A stretch of DNA of 64,000 nt from Chlorophyllum brunneum (Eukaryota; Basidiomycota; Agaricomycetes; Agaricales; Agaricaceae), in contig OY756148.1 in the NCBI GenBank assembly GCA_963576785.1, positions 1,798,001 through 1,862,000 of the forward strand, written 5' to 3'. The notes beneath the pieces are model-generated. The model saw only the letters and a program-made list of their open reading frames with translations, did no database searches and was not told where the DNA came from. Made by a program: the position numbers and the translations under genes. Below, in pieces: positions 11,101 through 22,200 of this stretch (position 1 is the stretch's first letter; each line of letters begins with the position of its first letter).

Positions 11101-11829
11101 TGGTGCAGCATAACATGGACTACCACAACTAGTCTCCATAAGATCATCAGATTTTCCTTCAAAGGAATTAGAAAAGTAGAAATCTGTGATGACGACATTC
11201 CTTTTGCTATCAAGGAGGAGGTTTTCGAGCTTGAGATGACGGTGAGCGATCTTCTTTTGATGGATATACCAGACACCGGAGATGAGTTGAGAAAAGATCC
11301 TAGCAGCTTCTTTTTCTTTGAGGTAACGATGGGCGAGGATATGATCGAAGAGCTCGCCTCCGGATGAGTGTTGGAGGATGATACCAAGGTATTTGTCAGT
11401 TTCAATGACATCGTAGAGACGGACGATATTTGGATGTTTGAGAGACTACAAATAAAGTCAAAACCAGAGCTGAAAATAGAAGAGAATGGAAGAACGTACA
11501 AGGATAACTTCAACTTCACGTTCAACCTTTGGCAACCGAGTAGTATCGGTAGTTACCAATTCGCGTTTGATAATCTTGACAGCTACCTCTTCGCCTGTTT
11601 GAGCATGGACACCGAGCCTGACTTTGTAGAAATCTTCCTTTTCTAGAGTCTGAAGTAGGAGGTAGGGACCGAATTTGGGGATCGTGCGAGCTTCAGATGG
11701 ATGAGCAGTCGTGTAGGCTTTTACTGCTGGGTGACGATAGATGTCTTCTTGTTGGGGTGAGGTTACAACCAAATGAGAGGTTGGGCGTGGTTTGCGAGGA
11801 TCTGATGGACTTAAAGCACCTGGTGGCAT
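8131..11829 (-). CDS. Kin4-like pseudokinase fused to TKL kinase (copy C)
   Basis: The ATG is at 11829-11827. Exon 1 codes 110 residues. Exon 2 (11445-9586, 620 codons) carries the rest of the Kin4-like fold, a long proline-rich segment with repeated PYIPPxxPSTPP-like units, and the linker LTGDKAQRMVDFLNQ. Acceptor CGGAAG leads into the TKL kinase (GGFGFIYKG, CVKAVRLYS, HSDLKA, DFGIS, APEMF, EIRQFIADLEVQDNRPP). In the N-terminal fold the glycine loop reads EKEDFY (63-68), the catalytic triad reads H178-R179-H180 instead of HRD, and DFG reads DFY. This is a strong pseudokinase signature, while the TKL half keeps its catalytic residues. The last intron (donor GTGAGT after ILQQ) gives an acidic tail ending at 8131; without it translation ends at 8270. 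Its TKL part is almost identical to that of copy B, introns included. Confidence 0.85.
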
Positions 11830-12031
11830 TGAAGGAGGATGAGAGACGACCTGAGTTGCTGTGAAGAGATATGCACTGCAACCGGTGACCGACTGAGGCC
11901 GCTAACCCATCAAGGACCCTGCAACATATCTGGCGATACATGCCATATGTGGGAGCACTTCTGATCAGTTCATCAAGTCAATTGACGTGGGAACATCAAT
12001 CTCCTATCTAAACACCATCGTCTCTAAAGTC
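11830..12031. promoter_or_regulatory. divergent promoter between copy C and eIF2D
   Basis: These 202 nt separate the start codons of two divergently transcribed genes. The fungal fusion-kinase gene and the translation-factor gene probably share regulatory sequence. The duplicated counterpart upstream of copy A has lost its translation-factor partner. Confidence 0.5.
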
Positions 12032-14607
12032 ATGTTCAAAAAACCAATAGGCCAGCTGAAAACATCAGCACCCATACGCGCCTCAGACAGACGCAAGCTC
12101 AAACAACGCGTCATATCCACCTTCTCTACTCTCCAAGAACACGGCGACCTTCTCATCCCAGACGGCATCCTCACAGCCAAATTCTTCACATACGCAAAAG
12201 AACCCGGCGTACGTCTTTTGTTTACTTTGTCTACGTTACATTGGGTATCAGAACTGGAGTGGTTTAGACTTTGTATTTAGATCCGGGGAATGGCAATCCT
12301 CTTTGGTTCACTATCGGTAAGGGATCTGAAGACCTGATACCGACCGTCTACACGCTATGGAAACTCCAAGATTCTAATTTGTTACCGTATGTGTTTACAC
12401 CATCGGCGGTTATCCCTATCCTCGTCGGTGGTGCAGATCTTATGATTCCTGGAGGTTAAGATTTCCTTGTTTACACGCCGATCAATGACACTGAAGTGAA
12501 TTAAGCTAGTTATCATGCATATACCGTCTACACTTGATCAAGGCCAGCTCGTCGCGGTTCATCAGCTATCAGGTGCGAAGAATGATGATGGTACTATGAC
12601 TCGACTCGTTTCGCCACCACTTGCTGTTGGGAGAATGGCTATATCAAGTGAAGGTTTGAAAGCGAGGCGAGAAGCAGACGAGAAAGGGAAAGCGGTACTG
12701 GTATTGCATACTTGGAAAGATCACCTTTGGGAGGTGGGACAGAAGGGCGACGTGCCGCCTAGTACACCTTTGGGTGCTAACGATCAGGCTGAGGGAGGTG
12801 ATGAAGGCGAAGTGAAAGACGAAGAAGAGAAAGCTGAAGAAAATGAAGGTGATGTCGGTGCCCAAGATGAAGAGCCAGATGAAGAAGATGCTGCCGATTC
12901 GACGCCCAAAATCACCTACACACCCGAAGAAATCTCCGACTTGCTCACTAGATCTCTTATCCACGCAATCGCAACTCAATTAACCTCTCCACCCAAAGAC
13001 ACATTCCCAATCCCATCCACCCAACTCTATCAAACATATATCCTTCCATCTCGTCCTGCATACCCAACTTCCATCCTCTCACCATCATCCGCTCCAGTCG
13101 ATTCCGAAGACATCCATATCGACCCATCGGAAATTACAATCAAAGCCTCTACACATAAATCCGTCTCAACCTTTCTCAAAGCTGTTGGGGGAGCATCTTT
13201 CCTCACACTCAAATATACTAAACAAAAATCTGGTGGGAGTGATTATGTGGTGACGAGTGTGAATGTTGAACATCCCGATGTGGTGGCTTATGCGACTGGA
13301 AAGGATGTGAAACGGCATGTTACTGTAGCGGATATTGAGGCGAAGAAGGCGAAGAGACTTGCGAGAGAGGAGAGGGAGGAGAGGGAGAGGGAGAGGAGTG
13401 AAAGGGAGGTTGAGGTTCGTCAGGTGTGGAAGCCTTGGTTGGGAAGTATTGGGTTGTTCGAGGATATGGGTGCCAAGTGAGTATCCTACTGACTAATTTG
13501 AGATTTTACTTATGTGGTGCAGCACTTCAGCTGTGTACACACTCAACGATATTCGAATTCTTCTCAACGACTACTTTGTCTCACAGCAATTGATCAACCC
13601 GCGTGATCAAGCGTATATCAATCTCAACCGTCCTTTACTGGCCTGTCTGGCGGCCAAGTCCTCCGTTGAACCCGGCAAGAAAGTTAGCAAAAGTGGCGCG
13701 GAACCATCAGCAGAATTCATGAAACGAGATGAACTGATGAAAAGGATCGTGGAACACATGCAAAGTTGGTATGAAGTCAAAGCAGAAGGAAAAGATATCA
13801 TCACAACGTATGTTTTTATCTCCTTTTTATCTTTTCTCTGTCATCTTCGGGAGGGTTATGAACTCGCTTGCTGTGTATCACTCGGTACCTTACACAAAAA
13901 CTGACATCCGGGGCGTACCTATTCCGCAGTAAAGGCGAGATCAAACCAATACGAGTAGAGGTTAAATATAAAATGGGGGGTAGGAGGGGAATAACGGCGA
14001 TTACGGGATTTGAACCGTTCATGGTTATTGATGCAGAGGAAATGGCAGAGAAGATTAGAAAGATATGTGCTGGGTCTACTTCAGGTCAGTTTTTCATTTT
14101 TAACAGACTCTTTGCTCACTACTAAATTTACTTTTGTTCGCCTGCTCGTTTTCTCTTCCTCGGTCCCTCGTTTATTGGTTCTATAAACACTCGTGGTGTT
14201 ATTCTAATTTTGGTTCCTGGGGTTTCTGACATTACCCATCGCGGATGCCCAACTCTCCGGTGGACCGTATTTCCACACCATGGTTTGATGGATTCATGTG
14301 GGTCCGCCCCCTCCTGCTTGGGTCCGCTGACCCTTGGTGCTGCGGCGCTGCGGCGTTATCGCCACTCATGACTGCGGTGATGACGATGGGCGCTATTTTG
14401 AACATGGTGTTCACTAATGCCGACTTTTCAACAAACGCGTAATACCTTGAGCTTGTAGTTTCGCCATATCAAGTTCCGGGGACAAATCAACAGAGGTTGA
14501 AAGTGGTTGTGCAAGGAAAACAGAGTAAAGCGGTTGTGGATTACCTGATTGAGAAGGGTATTCCAAAGAAGTGGATTACGGTTGCGGAGATGGTAGGGAA
14601 GAAATAG
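12032..14607 (+). CDS. translation initiation factor eIF2D (Tma64/ligatin family)
   Basis: eIF2D is a cytoplasmic ribosome-associated factor acting in non-canonical initiation and in recycling of 40S subunits. Exons 12032-12208, 12268-12454, 12510-about 13479, about 13523-13807, 13930-14084 and 14459-14607 join in frame. Landmarks: MFKKPIGQLKTSAP and RRKLKQRV at the N-terminus; GNPLWFTIGKGS, PTVYTLWK and GGADLMIPGV of the PUA region; LVAVHQLSG...VGRMA; an acidic low-complexity stretch; a SWIB/MDM2-like region; and a C-terminal SUI1 domain (GRRGITAITGFEPF, KICAGSTS). The domain order and length fit the family. The start was chosen because MFKKP is the conserved N-terminus; an upstream in-frame ATG at 11987 lies in the divergent promoter and is less likely. 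The last intron is unusually long. Confidence 0.92.
14085..14458 (+). other. unusually long (374 nt) last intron of eIF2D
   Basis: The donor is TCAG/GTCAGT and the acceptor CTTGTAG. Splicing restores STSVSPY in the SUI1 domain. The other introns of the gene are about 45-120 nt. The extra GC-richer DNA (about 14,140-14,440) could be a small non-autonomous insertion, but I found no terminal repeats or target duplication. Confidence 0.7.
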
Positions 14608-15062
14608 AGTTGATATTCCATTGGGGGCGTGTGTGTGTTTACAGCTTTTACGCCCTCGAATGGTGTACACGTTCTGAAGGGGTGCCGTAACGGGATACTT
14701 GTGATTTTTATTTCCGTGAGAGGGACTAGGAGACGTGAGGCTAATACAGACCCCAATACGACGGATAATTGCCGGAGACAAGGGCAGTGGTACACGCGTC
14801 GGCCACGCTGGAGGCCTTGGACGGAGCTTGGCCATGTCATGCCTGTCTACAGCCCATCACCCCATCCATCACCGTTTATATATCCTCCCAACCTCGTCTC
14901 TTCCCTCCCTCCCTCTCTTATAATACTCCCATCGACCCGGGTCTGAACTATACCACCACGTTGCCATTCAGCCGAATCCTCTTATACATAATAGATAGAC
15001 TCCTCTCCCCCAAACACCCAAATCCCAACCACCTTGGAGATCACCCACCAACGAAGACTATT

Positions 15063-16811
15063 ATGGTGCCAATCAGCGATACATGGCCTGATGTCCAACT
15101 TTCTCTCCAGCTTCTTCCGCCCGAATTTGTGGATCGGGTGACTTCCCTCGTCGACTGGCTCGCTCCTCACTTTTCCAACATCGAGGCTTACGCTAGTAGC
15201 CTGCACCCTCAACGGAGAAAATGTCGAATCGTGAAGGATAACTATACGTGGGGACAGTCGTTTGCGGTGTTCGAGATTGTGTTCGAAGGTGCTGGAGACG
15301 AGGAGGAGAAGAAGCTAGAATGGGAAGACGAGTCGTGGATCATCCGATTTGGAATGCGTCCAATGGATGCCTACTTCAACACCGCAGCTCAGCTCGAACG
15401 TAAAATCCTCAACGAAGTCGCTGCTCTCCATCTCGTCCGTACACGAACCTCCATCCCAGTCCCTCAAATCATCTCATACCATCCCGTCGCCGGTGATAGT
15501 GACCCTTCCGAACATCAGTACCCACACTCTTCCCATCCCCTCGGTTCTTCCTTCCCCGCTTTCGTCTTGATGACTGCCATTCGTGGCATCACAATTGAAG
15601 ATTGTGGTATCGCCATTCACGAATTGGGACATGCCGATCCTGATTCGGATCCTTTACAAGGAAATGAAACCAAAAGACCGATATTGAAACAATATCTTAG
15701 GGATATTGCCGATATTCATGTTCAATTGAGTCGCATCACCTTTGACAGGATTGGAGGTTTTGTGATGGATGAACAAGGGAATGTCAGTGTGGGACCTGGT
15801 GCCGATTTTGGGTTGGGTCCGTTTCAGAGTGCGAAGGAGTATTTTGGGATTCAGGCCGAAGCGTATGAGAGGTTGGCCGAAGCTGCGAGTGAAGAAGATG
15901 CGGAGGAGGAGAGTAACAGCGGGGCCGTAGAAGATGATGGAGAAAAGTCGGCAGAGTGTTTGAAGAGGAGATTCGTGGCTTCCTTATGGCGTACGGCGAT
16001 GATGCCGCTGGTTGATGAACGTGATGCAGGTGGTCCTTTCCCAATGCGCCATGGCGATCTCCATAGTGAGAATATCCTCGTCGACGAAACCGGTCATATT
16101 GTTGGTGTGCTTGATTGGGATTGTGCAGCAACAGTACCTTGGGAGGCCTTTGCCGTTCCAACCTTCGAAGTCTCAGGACACTATGGCGAATCTAAAAACG
16201 AACCTAGGACACCTGTGCTTTCCTCTTCGACACCGGCTGTCACTGTTCCCACTACGACACAAGAGAAGCAACAACCATCAATCCGAGGTCCGACCGAGAA
16301 TGAAAACCAGGCTGTTGATGTTTCGAGTTCTGCGAAACATCAGCTTCGACGTGGTCATAAACGTAACCTTTCAAGACCACAAGTACACGAGGAATTTAAC
16401 AAAGCTCTCGTGGAGATTGAACTTCAATCTTCGACTTCATCGACAGAGTCGGATACGTCATCGACAACCACATCATCCACTTCCCTTTCCCCATCATCAA
16501 CCCCCTCCTCATCAGCCAACACCCTCGACACACCCAAACCACCACCCGTAACAGCCTCCGGTCGCTCTCTCGCAGCTTTACACGACTCCGACGCCGGCTA
16601 CGTCGGAGCATATCTCGCATATTGGATGTATTCACTCGCTTGTGATTATGAAGAAACGGGTAGAGCATTACATCGAATGCTCGTCGCTCGTGGTCTTCAA
16701 AATACTTCATCGAATGGTAAACATTCGGATGAGGGTGTTGTGGAAGGTGATATGGAGGAGGCTTTTAGGAACTTTGTGAGACGGGTTCGTGGTTCGGAAA
16801 CTACTGTGTAA
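15063..16811 (+). CDS. aminoglycoside-phosphotransferase-like (APH family) protein
   Basis: This is a single-exon gene of about 582 codons. The C-lobe carries the Brenner-type motif HGDLHSENIL followed by VGVLDWDCA, the APH/choline-kinase family catalytic and metal-binding motifs. Upstream are WIIRFGM and LERKILNEVAALHLVRTRT(S)IPVPQI, the N-lobe pattern of fungal phosphotransferase-enzyme proteins. A serine/threonine-rich insert (around 16,180-16,560) separates the catalytic part from a C-terminal helix region (DAGYVGAYLAYWMYSLACD). The ATG at 15063 is preferred over the in-frame ATG at 14769 because the intervening sequence has non-coding composition and a TATA-like stretch (TTTATATATC near 14875). 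The substrate is unknown; in fungi these proteins are typically of unassigned function and are not evidence of drug resistance. Confidence 0.85.
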   Translation: MVPISDTWPDVQLSLQLLPPEFVDRVTSLVDWLAPHFSNIEAYASSLHPQRRKCRIVKDNYTWGQSFAVFEIVFEGAGDEEEKKLEWEDESWIIRFGMRPMDAYFNTAAQLERKILNEVAALHLVRTRTSIPVPQIISYHPVAGDSDPSEHQYPHSSHPLGSSFPAFVLMTAIRGITIEDCGIAIHELGHADPDSDPLQGNETKRPILKQYLRDIADIHVQLSRITFDRIGGFVMDEQGNVSVGPGADFGLGPFQSAKEYFGIQAEAYERLAEAASEEDAEEESNSGAVEDDGEKSAECLKRRFVASLWRTAMMPLVDERDAGGPFPMRHGDLHSENILVDETGHIVGVLDWDCAATVPWEAFAVPTFEVSGHYGESKNEPRTPVLSSSTPAVTVPTTTQEKQQPSIRGPTENENQAVDVSSSAKHQLRRGHKRNLSRPQVHEEFNKALVEIELQSSTSSTESDTSSTTTSSTSLSPSSTPSSSANTLDTPKPPPVTASGRSLAALHDSDAGYVGAYLAYWMYSLACDYEETGRALHRMLVARGLQNTSSNGKHSDEGVVEGDMEEAFRNFVRRVRGSETTV

Positions 16812-17328
16812 GAAAAAAAAAAAAAGGCAAAAAAAAAAAAGTAAAAGCTGGGCTTTTGTTTCTTTATGGATTCTCTTTTTTTGGACCCTGGATTTTCTTT
16901 TAATGGCGACTGAGTCGCTCAGAGAAGAATTAATCTCTATGTTTTTTTGTTGCTTTTGTAGAATATCATACTGCAGGTCATCAATGGTTTGCTTGTATCA
17001 TAGTATCTCTAATGTACATTTTTGTACTGTTTTTTACTCGTGGTATATATAGATAGACCATTGTTAGACGAAGTGGATCTAGGGCAAGTTATTGAAGAAA
17101 CTTTACTCGACTCTCTTTCGTTATTCGGACGCGAGCGATGGAGATGTTTGACCAACTTCGATTCGGGGGCATTCGGAACGTAATAATTAATGCTGTCGAT
17201 ACAAATACATAAAAAATGCAGATGCGATGAGATAGTAGTCCAAAGGCTAATGGATAAATGACGCCGTATATATCGTATCGTCCATATGTCATTGGAAGGA
17301 CCTTCCTGAACGCCCAAGCTCGAAGCAC
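16812..17328. other. convergent intergenic region
   Basis: It lies between the 3' ends of the APH-like gene and the DUF7598-like gene. It begins with A-rich tracts just after the stop codon and has TA-rich stretches. It probably holds both 3' untranslated regions. No gene is seen. Confidence 0.6.
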
Positions 17329-18383
17329 TTACACCACCGTGTGATCACTCCCACCCGTCGAAGTCGACCTCGCAGGCACATACTTCGGCAAACTCTCAAC
17401 AGGTTTCGTAATCAAGAAACCTTTAAGCCCCGCAACCTTCTCTCCCTGTCTACCAAATCCCATCCCAGAGAAATCCCGTTTCAATCCACCACCACCACCA
17501 CCAGTGCTCTCAACACTATGTTTACTCGACAACGAATCTCCAAACACATGTCCAAGTTTCCTCTTCTCATCAACTTCATTAGAATGATAGATCCCCAAAT
17601 GCGAAGAAACGACTTTTGCTGCTCCTAGACCTTGTTGAACGGGAGTGGGAAGAACGTTTTTGGCTTGTTCACGCCATGATGTGATGGATCGTTTGGATTT
17701 GGCACGTTCACGAAAGACAAGTCCAAGAAATATGTTCAAACAACCGATGGAGAAGAGGAACCACGCAGAGACGAGAGTGACAGTATCAACATGATGAGAG
17801 AGAATTGCTGCTCCAATCCTAAGAAAAAAAGATTATTTTTTTCTTTTAGTCCATGATTTGTTGTGGAACGAGTCAAATAAGGAACTCACAGTGTTTGAAT
17901 AACACCTAATGCACCCAGTCCAAAATCCTTTCCGAGAACAGGGAAAAATCGATCAAAGAAACATGCAGGGAAGCCGAGTTCGGACAAGACCAGTACGATG
18001 GCTTGGCTGATAATCAACAATCTGTTGAGTACCGCCCAGAAAGCACCCGCTTGTTGATTCGGTACCGTACTTCCACTGTACCAACCGCATTTGAGCGTCG
18101 GATAAAATCAAGGGATATTACAATCTTGCGTACCTGATATAATCATCCGACTTCGTAGTGGTAGAGTTCGAACTGGCATTGTTCCCACCAGCCTCCATGA
18201 ACTTATTGACAGCCCTAACATCATTCACCAGTGTAGCAATATTACTTGCGAAAACGAAAAGCAGCCCAACGAGACTGAGTATACGGACTATATTGAGTCC
18301 AATAAAAGTGTCTACGTGCAACAACGGAAATCAGCTTTGGTAAGTAGGAGTATAAGAAACTTACAAGCGCGAGGGGGTAGCAT
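17329..18383 (-). CDS. four-helix fungal membrane protein (DUF7598-like)
   Basis: The ATG at 18383-18381 begins MLPPRA, spliced (GT-AG, phase 1) to YTFIGLNIVRILSLVGLLFVFASNI in segments, then further exons encoding NQQAGAFWAVLNR, a hydrophobic helix with IVLVLSELG and FFPVLGKDFGLGALGVIQT, and a last helix with FLFSIGCLNIFLGLVFRERAK. It ends at 17331-17329 after a basic, glycine-rich cytoplasmic tail. The pattern of four hydrophobic helices and the FWAVLNR / FFPVLG / FRERAK motifs match a widespread uncharacterised basidiomycete family that I recall as DUF7598. At least three introns are present. The molecular function is unknown. Confidence 0.75.
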
Positions 18384-19288
18384 CGTTTTTACTGGGTTTT
18401 CAAAGTGTGGAGTACCAGTGAGGATCTAAGGGTATCGTGGATCGACGTTTCACTTCAAACAAAGCGTAGTCGATGTTGACGTCGAGGATTAGGCGTAACA
18501 AGCAGTTGAAAAGAACGATAACAAGTGTCCAGGTATGCGAGTAAACGAGAGTACGATGGATTGCACGAGGAAAACGTCAAGAGCACTTGAAGAAAGTAGT
18601 CCGTGTCCAGCACGAGATGAAGCAAGTCTAAAAGGAACGTGAGAGTAGAGAGAACGAGAAATGAGTGAAGAGAGAGGACAGAAAGAATGCCTCAATGCCT
18701 GACGCGTGCCCTGCACCAACCAGCTAAAGAAGGGGAATTTAGTGGTGTAAATGGGGGCGAGAGGAAGACAATTGGAAGGTCAGCCAGTCGGTACTTAAGA
18801 AGAAAACAAAAACCCTTCATTGGCGCATCACCGGTCTCCAAGGCACTATTTTGTCTGTCGAATTTCTCGGCGCATGAACAACGTCGGCGGGCGAGTCAGT
18901 CATTGTTCTCGTTGTTCTTGCTCTATTTCTGGAACAAGTATGCATGTCACGCCATTGTGACGGAGCAATTCAGGACCCTGGGAAACTGTCCGATCGGAAT
19001 CTTTGGGCTTCTTCATATCTGACGCTTTGTTGAATATCGGTGAATACATGGTAGTCAAGGGAGCAGGTACGGCAACACTACAAAAATCGATTCATACCGT
19101 CATCCAACGCCAAGAATGCCTGGAGCAGGTCTGTATTAAACACACAAGGATCTTGTACTACAACTAGGAACAATCCAGTGGAAAGGGGGTAACATGCGTA
19201 GGTAGCTATGATCCACGATAAGATGAAAAATCCTCGAGGCGTAGTGTATGTCCAGGAGGTACAGAGGGGGAATACAAAATGAACCTCG
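18384..19288. other. intergenic region between membrane-protein and UNC13-like genes
   Basis: About 0.9 kb upstream of the DUF7598-like gene and downstream of the UNC13-like gene, both on the minus strand. Short open frames here have no recognisable features. It probably contains the promoter of the former and the 3' region of the latter. Confidence 0.5.
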
Positions 19289-22200
19289 TTATGATTTCTG
19301 TGGGGGTAAAGGAGGAACTGGAGGAATCTGACTCAAAGGTCTGTTCACTGCAGAGGCAGCACGTTTTGCTTTCCTTTCTTCCACTTCCCTTGCACGCTGT
19401 TCCCGTTCGGCCTGCATTGCGGCCGAGATTTGCATTTGCTGAGCAATAAATTCTTGGGTTCTCGGTCTATTGGTGTATGCTGAACAACGCGACGTTGTAG
19501 AATAAGGGCAAGGTAACACATACCTCATGCGCAAAATTCGCATAATGGTCTGTTCACTCGTCGGCTCTGGTTCTTGCTTCTTCTCTTTCTTCCTCTCCTT
19601 GATAGTCCCAAGATTACGTTGTTGATACACGCTCTTGGCGCGTTTTTTCATCGTTGGTGCCTGCCTGAGACTCTGCTGCATCATCCTCACGCATTCTTCC
19701 ATCAGTGCGTCACTATGCAGCCATCAATAACTTGTAAACAAGGGGGTGCAAGAGTTACGCACGTATGCCAATCATAGTATAACCGAATTGACAGAACATC
19801 GCGATATTTCTGGTTCTGGAGCGACTCGAGTGGTACAGGACCTTCACCTCCGGCGTAGAAATAATCCCTTAGGAACTACAACACCCGACCTATCAACGTC
19901 AGGTTTCACTTAGCGGTAGTTGCCACTTACCTTCAGCCACTTGAATACAATATCGACCTCCTTATCACTCAACGGTTTCATATCGCTGGGTGCATCCGAA
20001 AGCGGGGGAATCAACAACCCCTCAATCACAGCCAAGATGTCCTTCCAAACCCTCGTCATCACCATCTCCTTCGCTGTGTCACTCAAGTACGTATTCAGCG
20101 TCTGCAAATTCGCGTCAAAGTAATCAAACAGCGGTAATATCGCTTGTTCGATTTCCACATCCGTAAGATCCTCTAGTCGAATACGAGGTTTCTCGGACGA
20201 TGGAAGCGGGATTAGTGGATCGGAAGTAGTGGCGCCAACGGCGGAGCGATAGAGCGCTGTGACATTTCCTATGGCTTTGTTGTAGTCTAGCCCTTGTTCT
20301 CGAGACCTGAGGAGTGTTTTGACAACAGTACGCGAGAGACATTGTTGAATGAATGGTGACATCTACCACGGACCATCAATCACGTAGCAATTGGTGAGAA
20401 AAGTACATGTGACGCCTACCTTGTCAATGAAAATTCTCAACATGTCCGCCTCAGCTCTCTTCAACGATCGGAACGCCCGACCAAAGTAGAATTGGATATC
20501 ATCCTTCTCCCCTTCCATACTAACCCTCACCAATATCCGTCCTTGGGTATCCAGATCCATCCACAACTCGTGCGTCAACATATCCCCAAACCGTCGCGGA
20601 TCAAGACATAGATACGCCCGTCCAATGATATCATGTTTTCCAACCAAAGCTCTGTCACGCACGCTAACCATCAGCCAAAGAGGCTTTTCGACAGATATAT
20701 CAAATGTCTCCTCCCCTATACCCTCAATAAGTAAAGAGAGACACAGCAAATACTGAAAGGCTCACATCTGGGATCTAGGGACTCGTAAATCGTCCTCGTC
20801 TTGGCAACCCTCTTCCCGTTCTCATCACTCAATGTCACAAACGTATCCAACCGACTTGACGGGCTACTATCCAATGGCACAAGGTTCTCCGCAATCACAA
20901 CTTTCACAGAAAACAAAAACGTATTCCTCTCGACTTTGTCCGGAATAGGCGGTGATTTCTCCAACACCGCAGCAACTTTATCAGCTTGCATTTGTTCGTA
21001 CATGTTGTCCAACAACTTGCGTGCAGCTTCGATATTGTTCAGTTTGACGCAGGACTCCGGTCGGAAGTTGAATGGCTCGACTCTTTTCTCGCCCGCGATT
21101 GCTAATTGGCGAGCTTTCTCAAGCCAAGCGGAAGATTTCTGAGGTTGGAGGTAGTCAGTTGGGCGAGGGTACATTTCGGTAAGGAAGAGAGATTCAACGC
21201 TGCGACGGTATTGCTCTACAGCACTCGACATGCTCTACGAGTTTCGCGTTAGTACTGATACTCCAGCCACATAATGCCTTCGTACCTTTGATAGATGTGT
21301 GAAGAAGCGTGCTTCTTGATACTCATCTGACCATTCAAGATCTTGCAGGAAGTTGATAGGACTTCGCAGAGAGTCGAAAAGGTCAACGATAGAAGAACTA
21401 TGGCCTTCACTGCCCTCCGCCTCGAATTTGTCTGCTGCAATGGCCTAAAGCCATCTCAGTATGTAGCGCACATGCAGAAGTGATCCCACGTACGGCTTCA
21501 ACCCATTGTTCTGTCTTGTTCTCAGTGTTGAGTAACCATTGTCGCACGTATGGCTCATAGTAGCCCGACAAATCAAAGTCGAAATCGCCCCTACATCACA
21601 GGTGCTATCAGCTTTGGACTACCTGAACACAAAAAGAAACACCCACTGAGAACAAAATGCGTGATACATGCCCAACATTGTCTTGGTCCGCCTGTACAAC
21701 GCAAAGATATCCTGAATCGGCACATCCGGTGTTGGTCCATTCATCGACGACTCGAATAGCCTCTTCTGCGATTTCTGTATATCCGTTATGAGGTACGGAA
21801 CTGCAATCTCGACGTATAGAGAAACAATGTCCAGAAGTCTGTGGCTTTCACTTAACAACAAAGAACACAACAAGTGAGTGAGTGCTCTCACCCAAACACA
21901 GGTTCCGTGAATCTCTTGTCCAACAACTTGGTCGCTTTCTCAATTTCATCTGTCATCAACAACAGCGGTAGTGCTCTATTCACCCCAGGCGCCGCTTGCA
22001 AGTCACCCAGCTTCGTCTCATACCATTGGGCCGTCGCCTGTCGTATCCGTTCCTGTATATCCCCCATGCGTGCAGGTATATCAATATCCGTCCGTTCCAA
22101 TAATCCGCTATCTCGTATCTGCTCCAAAACGGCAGCGTATGGGTTGACATCGGAAGGTTTGAGGTTCGGTAGAGCATCCATGGCGTGATAAAGAGAGGAG

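Noticed and set aside
13990..14020. B-box-like GGGATTTGAACCG suggesting a tRNA
   Set aside because: It lies inside the SUI1-domain exon of eIF2D (encoding ITGFEPF), with no cloverleaf around it.
14769..15062. N-terminal extension of the APH-like protein from the in-frame ATG at 14769
   Set aside because: The encoded stretch looks like translated 5' untranslated DNA, contains a TATA-like region, and the conserved N-lobe begins after 15063.
15063..16811. Aminoglycoside resistance gene
   Set aside because: Only the general APH/choline-kinase fold motifs are shared; fungal members of this fold are widespread and not known to confer resistance.
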